This document shows positions 49,481 to 60,905 of a DNA stretch of 64,000 nucleotides, one piece after another. The stretch is from Xylona heveae TC161. Taxonomy: Eukaryota > Ascomycota > Xylonomycetes > Xylonales > Xylonaceae. Where the stretch lies: assembly GCF_001619985.1 (NCBI RefSeq), contig NW_017264195.1, positions 1,178,001 to 1,242,000 of the forward strand, in the 5' to 3' direction. The position numbers and the translations under genes are program-made. The notes beneath the pieces were generated by a model. The model was given only the letters and a program-made list of their open reading frames with translations. It was not told the origin of the DNA and did no database searches. The stretch's first letter is position 1. Each line of letters starts with the position of its first letter.

Positions 49481-49853
49481 CTCTTCTCCCCCTTTTTCCT
49501 TTTTAAAATTCTTTAATTATTTACTTCTTCTTAATTTGCATCGGGAAAAGCAGAAGCCCAGGACCTGGGAAACAAGAACAACGCAGTAATGGATGGATGG
49601 AGATACCCGTGCTAAGCGCACTTTTTCTTTAGTTTATTTTCTTTTTAGCCTACTTTTTTTTTTGTTTTCTTACTCTATTATTTAATTAACTCTTATTCTG
49701 TCGAGGGTTTCTCTTCGATGTTTAATTTTTGTTCAGTGTTTATTTTTTACTGTTCAGTGCTCAGTGTTCGTGTTTATTGTTCAACATGGCATGGACTGAA
49801 TTGTCGTCTTGTTATTACTGGGTATACTTTTAGCAGCTAAGCTTCAACGATGT

Positions 49854-49885
49854 AACATGTCAACATGTCAATATGTCAATATGTG
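49854..49885. repeat. Four 8-bp units, AAYATGTC
   Basis: AACATGTC occurs twice, then AATATGTC and AATATGTG, head to tail. The units resemble each other with only C/T and terminal changes. Confidence 0.8.
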
Positions 49886-50553
49886 AACGATTTGAATAAT
49901 GTGAGCAATGCCAAGGTAGCAAGCCACAGCAGTTAGTGATAGTGGTCAACAGTCAGTGGTTATGGGCATAGATGTTAATATATTGTTCATTTTATTAAAT
50001 GATACTGCCTTGATTGCGGACATTTCCATGAGTGACTACCACCTACGTTAGTATACTAACTGGTAAGGACATTGTCTTGTTACCTGTTACCCGTTACCTG
50101 TACCTTGTCCAGCGTGTACTGTATAGTGTGTAACTACCTAGGTAGTGTATAAGGTAGCTGTAATCCACACAAAGAACTTGTCAAGTTGCCAAGTTGTCGA
50201 GTACCTTAGGTCAAATTGTTAACAAAGCCATGCAGCCATGCCACCATATCCTTGATAGAACAATGTTACAACTTACAATGATTTCTACCCATGACAGATT
50301 GAGTCGGGATGTACAATACCTTTATACTTACATTTCTGTTGTCTTATTGTACACTTGATACATACTTTTTGTTTACTATATACCTTATTTACATTTATAC
50401 TTTTGTTTTCTGTTATACTTTTGTTCAGCTGTTATAGACTTGTTCTCTACCATGGACTTGTTCATATCAAGTGTAAGTGTAAGCACATATAATGTATATA
50501 TTGAATCATTATACTCATACAGTACAGCAGCAGTACAAGTCCGAGTCCGAGTC

Positions 50554-50692
50554 CACGACAGGAGAACATGTTTACGACAGAGAACAACTCCATGACGAAC
50601 AGGCCTACGACAGAGAACAAGTCCATGACGAGTGAACAAGTTTACAACAGCAAATAAGGCCACGACAGAAAACAACTCTACGAGAGAACAGG
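50554..50692. repeat. Degenerate tandem repeat around ACGACAGAGAACAA
   Basis: Five or more imperfect units of roughly 24-30 bp share ACGACAGAGAACAA and TCCATGACGA or close variants. The tract is non-coding in every frame that I could interpret. Confidence 0.7.
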
Positions 50693-50808
50693 AGAAGAGA
50701 AGAACAGAAAATACAGGTATACACAACTGTGAAAAAATGTAGAATAAGATGCACACTGGATATGGTATCAGGACGTTGGGTATATAAATGAGCCTGGACG
50801 CTGTTGTC

Positions 50809-50900
50809 ATTCATCATCACTTTGATACAGCATCATCATCATTACTTTGATACATCAGCATCATCATCATCGTTACTACTTCGAGACATTAATCATCAAG
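50809..50900. repeat. CAT-rich imperfect tandem repeat in a leader region
   Basis: Three units combine runs of CATCATCAT with ACTTTGATACA or a variant. The tract lies about 170-255 bp before the ATG at 51065. Confidence 0.75.
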
Positions 50901-51064
50901 CATCAATCATCGAGACACTGCTACATTCTACAAACATATTTAACAAGCTTTCTACAAATACCAACCACTACAAATACCAAAGAAACTCCAGTCCACGCTC
51001 TACCGAAACCTAAAGTCTGAAAGCAGAAAATATAAACTAAAGACGAAATAACAAAGACGTTAAA

Positions 51065-52192
51065 ATGCCATTCCATTTACCCTGCAACTCCAAGTCAAAG
51101 ACGACCGCCAAATCTGGACCCCAAACCACCGTCCATCCAGCATATCCAGGCCATCCAGAGTATCAAGCCCATCAAGTCTACCCAGAACATCAAGCCTATC
51201 CAGAATATCAAGGCAGTCCAGGCCATCCAAGCTACACAGAGTATCCAGAATATCCAGGCTATCCGACCTATCCAATGTACCTGACGCATCAGACCCCACT
51301 GCATCCAGTCGAAATGTTTCCTACCCTTCCTAACCATCCTGGCCATCAATCCCATCAATCCCATCAAACCCATCAAACTCATTCCGTCCATGCAGCTCAT
51401 ACCGCCCGAACCCAACCCACCCATCCGGTCCATATTGTCCACGAACTCCCATCAAACCAGCCCATCCATCCAGCCTACCGCACACCCACACATGCCAATG
51501 ACACATCGATCCATTCGGGAAAAAGCAGCTCGCTGATCCCATCGGACGTGGCCATGTGGAAAGCGGCAATCGAGGCGGAGCGACGCGGGGAGAAGGTGAC
51601 GGGGCAGCAGCTGCAGGGGGATAATTACCATAGTCCTAACCCTACCCACAGCAGCTCTACCCACAACAGCTCTAACCACAATAACAGCTACTACGACGGG
51701 AACAAAATAAACGGCAAAGAAAAAGGTAAAGGAAAGGCTGATGGTGTATACAGCCAGTTCAAGCCGACAATGACGTCGGATTACATGTACTATGAGACTG
51801 ACGCGGCGCAGTACCCTACGACGGGCAAAGCGGGCCATACCAACAAAGGGGCCTATACAAACAGTGTGCAGAACCGCACGACGGACAAAGGGCAGGAAAA
51901 CAGAGTGCACCATACAGGCAAAAAGCGTGGACAGGATTTCAGCTCGGACAATACAGACGATTTGGAAGCGGCATATCAGGTTCAGATGAACTTGGAGCAA
52001 GTAAGACGCGGTAAAGCGGAGCCAGGTAGGTCCCGGTCCATCCGTTCCGAGAGCGCTTACATTACTACGCAGGATGAAGATGATGAAGACGATGAAGGAT
52101 ACCAGAGAGTGCATCGGCAGGCTACCCCGCCGATCGTGCAGATGCTGAATGAGGAGATTGACAAGGCGCTGCAGGATTGGTCGTTGAACTAG
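51065..52192 (+). CDS. Low-complexity Tyr/Pro/His-rich orphan protein
   Basis: A single 375-residue frame from an ATG in an A-rich context. After a short N-terminus (MPFHLPCNSKSKTTAKSG), residues of about 20-110 are imperfect repeats of YPGHPEYQ, HQVYPEHQ and HQSHQTHQ type. The rest is less repetitive: IPSDVAMWKAAIEAERRGEKVTGQ, a Ser/Asn/His-rich stretch, KEKGKGKADGVYSQFKPT, a charged region (TQDEDDEDDEGYQRV), and a C-terminal helix-like PPIVQMLNEEIDKALQDW. No signal peptide or membrane segment is seen. I do not recognise the family. Open frame length is partly a by-product of the repeats, which also keep an antisense frame open, but the non-repetitive C-terminal half stays open in this frame and reads like protein. 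Probably expressed; function unknown. Confidence 0.6.
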   Translation: MPFHLPCNSKSKTTAKSGPQTTVHPAYPGHPEYQAHQVYPEHQAYPEYQGSPGHPSYTEYPEYPGYPTYPMYLTHQTPLHPVEMFPTLPNHPGHQSHQSHQTHQTHSVHAAHTARTQPTHPVHIVHELPSNQPIHPAYRTPTHANDTSIHSGKSSSLIPSDVAMWKAAIEAERRGEKVTGQQLQGDNYHSPNPTHSSSTHNSSNHNNSYYDGNKINGKEKGKGKADGVYSQFKPTMTSDYMYYETDAAQYPTTGKAGHTNKGAYTNSVQNRTTDKGQENRVHHTGKKRGQDFSSDNTDDLEAAYQVQMNLEQVRRGKAEPGRSRSIRSESAYITTQDEDDEDDEGYQRVHRQATPPIVQMLNEEIDKALQDWSLN

Positions 52193-54852
52193 AGCCCCGG
52201 TCACGATAGAGTATTTGATCTGATCGAATCATGGACCTTGATTTGATGTTTAAGTTTTGGATTTTTGATAGAGTTATCTGTTGCTGTATTAGTCTAATAA
52301 GATTTTGTTTCCTTCCCGTGGTTTTTATTCTGTTATGGTTCCATGTATGAAGTTATCCGTTAGAGTTAGCTTAGGCCGGAAGATATGTTAATTGACTTTA
52401 ATCCGCAGTTCTCCCGTTTCTGGAATAAATCAAATCCTGGTATCTTTGGGTGGCATATGTAGTCTCTTGATGTAGTCTTTGGCGTAGTAAGCTACCCGAA
52501 TAGATGGGGTAGAAGACCTTTCGACACAGGAGGGTGGTGTCGTCAAGGCGTCAAGTCTCTAGGTCTGCGAGACTTCGTAAAGAACTGTCATCCAAAGGAC
52601 ATTCCGAGCAAAAGAAGCAGATGACAGAAAAAAAAGAAGAGGATATCTCAAGTTAATCGTATATTCCCTTACACCATTACGCGACGTGATCAATGATACG
52701 AAGAATGTGGAAGAGGACCATGGCTCAGTCAAAGATGACCCTCCTGAACCAAAAGCCACAGAAGCATAGCGAAGAGTTGGAAGCCTGGAAACACCGCTGG
52801 CGTGATTACGACCGGACGTGGGATAGGCTCGGAGGTCCTGACTACTTGGACGGAGGAGCCAAAGTGTGGTCAATGTGCTAAGGGACGGCAGCGCAATTTA
52901 GACGGATCGCTATGAGGGAGCATCCCGAACCCCACAAAGTCAAAGAAGTTGGACCCACATAAAAGTACGTGAACAGCTATCTGTCCCTTGTCCAAGGCTG
53001 TTGACGTCAATGGTCAATTGAGAAATCTACCTGAGACTTTGGATTTCCCGTGCTCTCATCCAGAGGTCTGTAGAGGACCAACGTCTGTTAATTTGCCTTT
53101 GGCGGCACGGAGTACAGAGCAGGTTTGGGTTAAACCTATGGATTATTCAACAAAGAAAGATGGCTAATAATATCCCGCCATGATTTAAAACATAACTGAT
53201 CCCGCGCCCGTCTGTGAACTGGCAGCAAAGATTAAGCCGACCAAGCAGGGTGGTCCTTTGACGTGATCAAGAGGGAGAGACCGAGGGACCAGTCGAATCT
53301 GAGTGGGTGACAAACGAGTGACTGCTACCTGTGAGAATACATGCGACTAGATTATTTCGTATATGCCTGGGGAGATATGTGTGATTTAGCAAGAGTATCA
53401 AAAGGTCAGTCCGATCAGTGATCATATGCTTCTAGAAACACGAGGAGAGAAGCAGATATTCTGGAGACAAAGTTATTGCTAGCAAATGTTCGTATCAGTT
53501 TCATAGCGCTGAAGAGTAGACAGGCACCTGGATTTGACCAAATGCGGAAATCGCTACTCGTTGCGAAGGGCGGGCATCGTACACTTTCCAGCTCTCGGGA
53601 CGATTCGCCCGAGATGGCAGTGGGAAGAAGCGATGAAGGGGGAGGATCGAAGACACAGAAATCACCGAGAATTCCCAACGTTGGCCAAACTCATGTCCGG
53701 TTCAGGAAAGTTCATGGAAGAATTTTCGAATCCGCAAAGAAGCGACGGAGTTGGTAAAGCGTGGAATCTTAATTGGAAAAATGTTCGGGAAATAATCATC
53801 CCAGTTCCTGCTGATGGCTCGAATCCTGCCATCTCAGCTGGGTAACGCTCTCTCGACAGCTGCGCCTGCGGTCCAAATGGAAAGGGCCTTCCCCATGATT
53901 TTCTCTCTAGCCTCGTGCTTTGCCCGGCCGACGTTTCTCCGTGGCGAGAGAGAGGGTGAGAAAGAGAGACAAGAATCCTAAATTAAGCTCTCAGGTCGGA
54001 AGATGCGGTGGATGCATCATTGCGCTTTCCCCTTCCATTCGATAGACCGAATCTTTGGTCCAGCTCGCATGGTGTAGGGCTAAACTCGACGACTGCGCCC
54101 CCAATGACCACTTTGAGTATGGACGATGGCCAGCAGCTCAAGATCTCACCACACCCAACTTCCGACGGACCAAGGCTGTACGAGCGCCACGATCACTGAG
54201 CTTGCCTTTCTTTGTCTGCGCTTTCCGTGTTTCTTTCCACAGTATCCTGCCTAAGGCGCACGTTCCACGTTCCATCGCCCCGTTGATGTAACTTTACTCC
54301 AGGTCGACTTGCTCAACTTTTTAGTCCTCTGTTCGCTCAAACCTGCGCATGTCAAGCTTGATCCCTGGAGTAATCCCTACACCGAAGAGTAGGGCTGCAT
54401 CGCTTCTCGGATGGCTCCGTTGCGGCTCTCTTCGTATTTGCTCAACACCATCTCTTCTCTCCGGCTGAGATGGTGTCCGTTCTTACCTGTTTACTACTCT
54501 GATGTTTTCATGACTGTTGACTAGCGGTCTGTCGCTATTTCTCAGCGCCACTGATGAGGTGGTCTAGGTTTCCATGGATCTTCTCTTACCACCCAAATGC
54601 TGATTTACGAGCACATTCATTTTTAGAAATTGCCATGGACTTACTGTTTTATAAATATAAGGATGGGGGAACCTGTCCCCGTCCATACATCACATCCAAT
54701 TTTCTCTCACACTGCTAATTCATTCGCTTCTCAGGAGCACCAGTCTCTCGCTTTGACTGATCCAGAAATCTTATCAAAGTCAATCGCTTGAACTTCTTTA
54801 GAGTTTCTTCTCTCGTTTACTTTGTCTTCTTTTTCCAGTTGCTGTGTGAGCC
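52193..54852. other. Long intergenic region before the Sed1-like gene
   Basis: These 2.7 kb contain no supported gene. A 62-codon frame at 52693-52881 (EELEAWKHRWRDYDRTWDRL) reads like protein but stands alone. A possible TATA-like element (ataaatataagg) lies at about 54651-54662, roughly 190 bp before the Sed1-like ATG, followed by a pyrimidine-rich leader. Confidence 0.5.
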
Positions 54853-56277
54853 ATGTACAAGGTGCTTCCGCTGCTCGTGGCGGCCCTTGCCGGGTCAGCC
54901 TCGGCCAACTACAACACTTATCAAAACACTACGACTTCGAGCTCTTCGTCGTCGACGATTCATCCTGCCAGTACTGATACACTGACAACGTATACCACCG
55001 TGACCACTTGTCCTGTCACGAGTACCGTCAGCACGGGCTCATCCACCTGGGTGCAGACGACGTTGACCACCTCGACCATTACTGTCACCAGCTGCAAGGG
55101 TGGTTGCCACGGCACTACATCGACTCCTTCAAGCACCTCCCACTCTTCGAGCTACACCGTTGGTCCAGGCACTGGATCGAGCTCAGTCAAGCCAACTTAT
55201 CCCACTTCATCGTCCAAGCCGACGTCACCTTCGGGAACTGGGTATACTCCTTCCAGCAGCAAATCCTCCCCATCTGTGAAGCCAACCTATCCAACTTCCT
55301 CGAAGCCCTCTGGTACCGGCTTTACTCCGTCGAGCTCCAAGAAGCCGACCTCGCCCTCTGGTACCGGCTTCACTCCGTCAAGCTCTCAGAAGCCAACTTC
55401 GCCTTCGGGCACGGGTTTCACACCATCTAGCAAGCCAACTTCTCCATCTCAGAAGCCGACTGGCACTGGCTCCGTTACTGTCAATCCCGTTCAGCCTACC
55501 ACGAAGTCGACTGGAACTGGCTCCGTCACTGTCAATCCCGTCCAGCCCACTTCCAGTCCAACACGCCCTCCCAATACCACGACTACTACAAGCTATGGCT
55601 CTGTTACGGAAATTACTACAAAGACGTCTGTTGGGCCCACCATGGTGACTTCGATTGTGACGAGCTTTGTCCCCTGCTCTACACCGGTCACCTCGGTAGG
55701 TGGAATTACCTATTACTCGACCTATCTCACTCCAACGTCGTACACTACCACTTTCCCGTCAACCACGACTCAATTTATTGTCGTTTCTCCAGCGACGCCG
55801 ACTTCAGCCCTTGTTGCTCCTGTCGCCCAGGGCTCTTCAGTCGTCACTTCTGCGGGCCCGCACACGACTCTTCCGCCTGTGACTTCTGTTGGCCCGGTTG
55901 CTGGCACTTGCCCTCCAGCCCAGACTGTCTACTACACCATCGTCTCGACCATGTATATTTCTTCGATGGTTTCCCCAGCTCAGCCTACCCAGCCTTCTCA
56001 GCCTAATCAGCCAAGCCAACCCAGTCAACCTAATCAGCCCAGTCAGCCCAGTCAGCCCTCTCAGCCTAATCAGCCTAATCAGCCAACCCAGCCTAATCAA
56101 CCTACGCAGCCTACTCACCCCAGTCAGCCTAGCCTGCCGACCCAGCCTGGCAACTCTACCAAGCCTACGTCGCGGCCGTCAGTTGCTTCAACCACAATTA
56201 CTCACAGTGGCAACGGCAGCTACCCGGCACAGCCCACTGGCTCTCACAAGTCTTCTAGCTGGAAGGTGCCCAAGTAA
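54853..56277 (+). CDS. Secreted Ser/Thr-rich mucin-like wall protein (Sed1-like)
   Basis: A single 474-residue frame. MYKVLPLLVAALAGSASA is a signal peptide. A Thr-rich module, TYTTVTTCPVTSTVSTGSS plus TTSTITVTSCKGGC, resembles Sed1/Spi1-type wall proteins. Repeats follow: SGTGFTPSSSKKPTSP-type units (about 100-200), two copies of STGTGSVTVNPVQPT, a second Thr/Val-rich segment, and a QPSQPNQPSQ tract (about 380-430). The protein should be heavily O-glycosylated. It ends HKSSSWKVPK with no hydrophobic GPI-addition tail, unlike most such proteins. The stop codon overlaps a consensus donor (AA|GTAAGC), so a spliced isoform with another end is possible. Likely a wall or matrix glycoprotein; no enzymatic domain. 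Confidence 0.85.
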   Translation: MYKVLPLLVAALAGSASANYNTYQNTTTSSSSSSTIHPASTDTLTTYTTVTTCPVTSTVSTGSSTWVQTTLTTSTITVTSCKGGCHGTTSTPSSTSHSSSYTVGPGTGSSSVKPTYPTSSSKPTSPSGTGYTPSSSKSSPSVKPTYPTSSKPSGTGFTPSSSKKPTSPSGTGFTPSSSQKPTSPSGTGFTPSSKPTSPSQKPTGTGSVTVNPVQPTTKSTGTGSVTVNPVQPTSSPTRPPNTTTTTSYGSVTEITTKTSVGPTMVTSIVTSFVPCSTPVTSVGGITYYSTYLTPTSYTTTFPSTTTQFIVVSPATPTSALVAPVAQGSSVVTSAGPHTTLPPVTSVGPVAGTCPPAQTVYYTIVSTMYISSMVSPAQPTQPSQPNQPSQPSQPNQPSQPSQPSQPNQPNQPTQPNQPTQPTHPSQPSLPTQPGNSTKPTSRPSVASTTITHSGNGSYPAQPTGSHKSSSWKVPK

Positions 56278-57816
56278 GCTGTTTCAAAAGTGCGACATGG
56301 TTCCTGTTTGTTCATAGATTATGCTCAGCCGTGTGGAATGATTTGATGGTCTTTGTTTTATGTAGATATAATTCTGTTGCTGCTCTTTAGAGCTTCTAAC
56401 ATGAAGCATGACTTGGCGTTACCGATCGGATTATCGGTTACTCCTTAGCTTAGCCTTTAATACTGTATACATTAATGTCTTATTCAAATTTATAAATTAT
56501 TCCAAGGCATGCACTCCGATGCTCATCGCTGCCATGGGCCTTATCATTATCATCTGCACGTTACAAGCGTTTTTGTGACATTTCAGTTTCGGGTTGCTAA
56601 AATTAGTATCACACCCACATGATTACTCCCTCTTGGCGACCAAAGGACATTCCTCGCCTCGAGCCACCCCAAGGGAGAGCGCGCGAGAGAGAGAGCCTCA
56701 CACGAAGCGCGGAGCCAAGTGCGAAGACTTTGAGCAAAGTCGGGGATGGTGTCTTGGATAACACACGAATTAACCCCCACTTGCACCCCTTTGGTGCAAT
56801 GAAAGGGCCCCAAAGTGCCCTGGCCAGTGTTCCATACAAATGTTGGCGAACGCCCAGTTGGCCGCGGTGGCGGGAAAGGCAACGTAATATTTCCTGATAT
56901 GGTTTAGCCCCCCGGACGCTTCCAAAGGGCCCGAGGGAACCAGAAGAAGCAGACGCAATCACCAGCCCGATTGGAGTCTTGGCAAGAAGCAAAGGATTGG
57001 ACCAGAAACCAAACTTGACGCTTCGCTGGCTTTTTCTCCTCCCCTTTAATCGTAATCACAGAGATAACTGCTTCACAGCATCGCGCATTACCTGCTCTGA
57101 TCTAGACTTTGGAAAATTTTCCGTCTCGTCTCCTGTCTCCAATTCTACCTCCCGTAGGTAAATTTCAGGAGAGGTACTCGGTACCAATTCCGCTCGCTTT
57201 TGACACTTCCCTCCCACCCCCCCAAGTTGCCCTTGATCGAAACCCTTGCCGTCGTCATACCTAAGGTATCCTACCCAAGTTGTCAATTGGTAGCGTGCCT
57301 CGACTCTTGGTGCACCGAACCCTTCAACCTGTCATAGAACTCTCGTATGCTCGCAGTCATTTCAGCAACTTCTCTCGCAGAGGAGCTCTGACTCTACGCA
57401 ACCTCGGACGGAGCGATTCCGCGGCTTTCTGATTCCCACCGCATCCGGATACAACCGCCTTCAGGTAGAGAGACATATTCGTTGAGCAAACCAGTGAGAA
57501 CAACGTTCCAATCTGCTTATTTTTCGACGCGTCAATCTTCATCAATTACCTTCATCGGCGGAACGGGAAATCTCGACCTTGGGCAGGCCACCCTTTGTGA
57601 CGATTATCGTACACTGGGGAGGCTGATCGGCTTCCCACTCTCGCTGGAGTGGTGACCTGACCGGCTGGGACGGGTTTACAATTTTGGCAGGTGTCCTTGA
57701 CTCGATCCCGTTTCCCCATATAGACTGTCTTGAAAAAGGTGCAATACCTCTGGTGTAGACGCCCAGAATTTTGCTTATCGCGGTATTTTCGGGACTTGGT
57801 GATTCGGGCATTTAAA
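56278..57816. other. Intergenic, Sed1-like gene to TM9 gene
   Basis: This 1.5 kb stretch includes the 3' region of the Sed1-like gene and the promoter and leader of the nonaspanin gene. A purine-rich cluster (gcgcgagagagagagcc) lies near 56679-56695. No gene was recognised. Confidence 0.5.
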
Positions 57817-60215
57817 ATGCACGCAGATTTTCGGATAGGCTTCTTCAGCCTGCTCACGGCCCTTTTGAGCCTCTCTTCCGTGGATGCCTTTTATATTCCG
57901 GGTGAGTGTCTGTTAAATCATTTCTCTTTTTTCCATTTTCCTTTTGGGCAGGGAATTGACTTTCGCCATAGGATGGTCGATAAAGAGCTACAAAGATGGA
58001 GAATCGGTACCGTTGCATGTGAATAAGATATATTCGGATCATACCCAGCTACAATTTGCCTACTATGAACTTCCGTTTGTTTGCCCGCCCACGGGCCGCA
58101 GACACCTGGGATCTCCTCTCACCAGCGGCACAAGCATTTCGCTGAATCTGGGAGAAGTCCTTCGTGGCGATAGGATCATGCTCTCCGACTATGAGCTGAC
58201 GATGGGAGAAGATAAAGAGTGTCAGTATCTGTGCAGCCACCAAGTCGACCGACGTGCTTTGAACCGTGCCAAAGAGATCATATCAGGTGGATATGTTGCT
58301 GAATGGATCGTTGACAACCTTCCTGGCGCCACAAGCTTCGTCACTGTTGATAAGTCTCGCAAGTATTACGCCGCCGGCTTCAAGCTGGGCTATCAGGACT
58401 TTTCTCCAAGCACTGGCAAGCCGCGGTACTTTATCAACAATCACGTCACTTTGGTCTTGAAATGGCGCAAGGCACCTGGAAAGGCAGGCTTGCAAGGTGG
58501 AAAGGTCATTGTAGGGTTCGAGGTCTACACCAAAAGTATCAACGCCGAGGAGAGGAAGGATAATGGATGTCCCGACAAGCCTCTCTCTGTGGAAAATGGA
58601 ATGGAACTTTATCTTCCTGCTAACTCCACAACCGCTCCGGAAGAATACGCTGCTCTCTCCTATGTACCCCCGGCACAGGAGGATCTCGACGATGGCGCGA
58701 CTCTGACTATTCCTTATACCTATTCTGTCTACTTTCGCGAGGATGATACAATTGACTGGTCCAATCGATGGGATTTGTACTTTGTCAATCAAGATGACAG
58801 CTCGAGGATACACTGGCTGGCTATTGTCAATTCTCTGTTCATTGCTGGTCTTCTCACTGTTGTGGTTGCTGTCATCTTCACCAGAACCATCCGTGGGGAG
58901 ATCAAAGCATTCTCTCGCGAAGGTAGTCTCGAGGATCTCAAATTGAAACCGAAACGGAAGCGTGGTCTGAACGGCGCCAAGTCGCCCAGGCCCAGTGACA
59001 AACTCTCGGAAGGTCTCTTGGAGCAGAAGGGCGACCTCAGTACTGATGCTGACAGTTCATCGGATGACGAAGCCATTGAAGATATCACCGGGTGGAAGCT
59101 TGTCCATGCCGATGTTTTCAGGCCGCCCCCTTATGGTGGTCTCCTCGCTCCGCTCATCGGATCTGGCACGCAGTTGGTTTTTATGGCCACTGGCTTGCTT
59201 GTCCTGAGCTGCTTCGGCGTGTTGAACCCGAGTTTCAGGGGCGGCTTTGTCAGCGTCGGTGTCGGCTTGTTCGTCTTCGCCGGAATTTTCTCTGGCTACT
59301 TTTCGGGTCGAGTTTACAGGACCTTTGGCGGCTTGAACTGGCGGAAGAACACTGTTATTGTAAGTAATATCTTATCTCATCGGATGAAGAAGATGCTAAC
59401 TTGACTGCAGACTGCCATTCTCGTCCCTGGTCTTCTCTTCTCACTCATTTTCATCCTGAATCTCTTTGTCTGGGCGCAAGCATCGAGTACGGCAATTCCG
59501 TTCTCCACGCTCATGGGTCTTGCTGCGCTTTGGCTTCTGGTGCAGCTGCCTCTGGTTTATGTCGGTAGCTGGTATGGATTCAACAGGATTGGCTCTTACG
59601 AACACCCGGTGAAGCCGAACGCGATTCCTCGTCAAATCCCTGCACAACCATGGTACACCAAGCCGAGCGTTAGCATCATGCTGGCTGGTTTGATTCCATT
59701 TGCCGTCATTTTCATTGAACTTATATTCGTCTTTAAGAGCATTTGGCAAGACAAGAGCGGCTATTATTATGTCTTTGGGTTCCTCAGCGTTGTCAGCATC
59801 ATCCTAATTTTGACCGTTGTTGAAGTAACTGTCGTTGCTACGTATATGCAGCTTTGCGCAGAGGTAAGCCAAAGCCCTGGTTGACTCTCTTCACGTAAAT
59901 TTGCTGATGTGTCATTAGAACTACCACTGGTGGTGGCAATCCTTCTTCCTGGGTGGAGGTAGTGCAGTTTGGATCTACTTGTATTCGATCTGGTATTATC
60001 ATAGCAAGTTGCATATCATGGGCTTTACATCGAGTTTGCTCTTCTTTAGCTACAGCTTCTTGGCTTGCGCTGTGTACGGTCTGCTAACGGGAACTGTGGG
60101 TTTCCTTACGGCGTATGCCTTCATTAGGAGGATCTATGGGTAAGTTCATCAGGTAGCCCATTTTCTCAGCAATCTCAGTCTAACACACATGTTTAGGGCG
60201 ATCAAGGTTGATTGA
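57817..60215 (+). CDS. TM9/nonaspanin (Emp70 family) endomembrane protein
   Basis: Five exons (57817-57901, 57972-59359, 59411-59863, 59919-60139, 60197-60215) encode 721 residues. A signal peptide (FFSLLTALLSLSSVDA) precedes FYIPGWSIKSYKDGESVPLHVNK, the classic TM9SF start. A luminal domain of about 270 residues follows, then nine membrane segments beginning with WLAIVNSLFIAGLLTVVVAVIF, a cytosolic loop with DITGWKLVHADVFRPP, and the hydrophobic core ending TGTVGFLTAYAFIRRIYG. The last five residues, AIKVD, come from a 19-nt exon and give the KXD Golgi-retention/COPI motif known in this family. In yeast TM9 proteins act in Golgi/endosome sorting and adhesion. Intact. Confidence 0.95.
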
Positions 60216-60905
60216 TCTACATTCTCTTCTAGAATCGTCCATCTGGACATCTTTTGCTTTTCTAAAACTTTGTCTGGCACCGCATTCGCATCGGGCTTAT
60301 CCTGATGTGTAAGTGCCAGCGAAATTCTTTCAAGCTCGTGCCCTGGTACTTGAGCGCTCATAGTAATGTTTTGTTTGACGCATTTGTCGGGTGTTGGTGT
60401 CATATAAAATGTGGGAATTCAGGTAATAGATCAACATGTATCTCCTCAGCTTTATTTTATTTTTGGAATATTCTGTGCTCGTGGACAATGCCCTCCTGTA
60501 ATGCCGTTACTCTAAATAGGTGTCTGCCTGTAGAGCACCTGAGTGGTTTTGTACCGCTCAGCTTATTATATTTTTTGACAAGTCTCTCTATGGCCCTGGT
60601 AGAAACTCAAATTATGACAGAATCCGCTCCCCCCCACAACCTCTGCCGGCATCTAGGCGGATAGCGTAGCTTAGCGACCCCGCAACTCCAACTTGTCTCG
60701 CTTGTCTAATCGCTACAGTAAGGCTCGCAGCCTAGTAGATCTTCCAAATCTACCGTAAGTGGCAGTACCTCGAACGTATGACCCACTCATTCTCCAACGG
60801 ATTTTGCAGTGACTAAATTCTATGACAGCACCTAATTACAGGGGTGGCTAACATTCTTAACGTCCAATATACAATTGATTTGACTGAGAAAGAATATTAC
60901 GCAAA
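60216..60905. other. Intergenic, TM9 gene to deaminase gene
   Basis: These 0.69 kb are AT-rich with no recognisable gene; they hold the TM9 3' UTR and the deaminase promoter. A short C-run sits at about 60629-60635. Confidence 0.5.

Larger units (their letters stand above)
49257..51064. other. Repeat-rich AT-biased region upstream of the YP-rich ORF
   Basis: This 1.8 kb stretch contains at least four separate tandem-repeat tracts, annotated individually, and otherwise AT-rich DNA with no supported gene. The right end is the probable leader of the ORF at 51065. Confidence 0.55.

Noticed and set aside
51060-52204. Long antisense frames opposite the YP-rich ORF
   Set aside because: They are by-products of repeats free of stops on both strands; the plus frame has the better start context and a protein-like non-repetitive tail.
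52693-52881. 62-codon frame with a Trp-rich segment (WKHRWRDYDRTWDRL)
   Set aside because: It reads a little like protein, but no adjoining exon, homologous domain or promoter could be found; kept only as a possible fragment.
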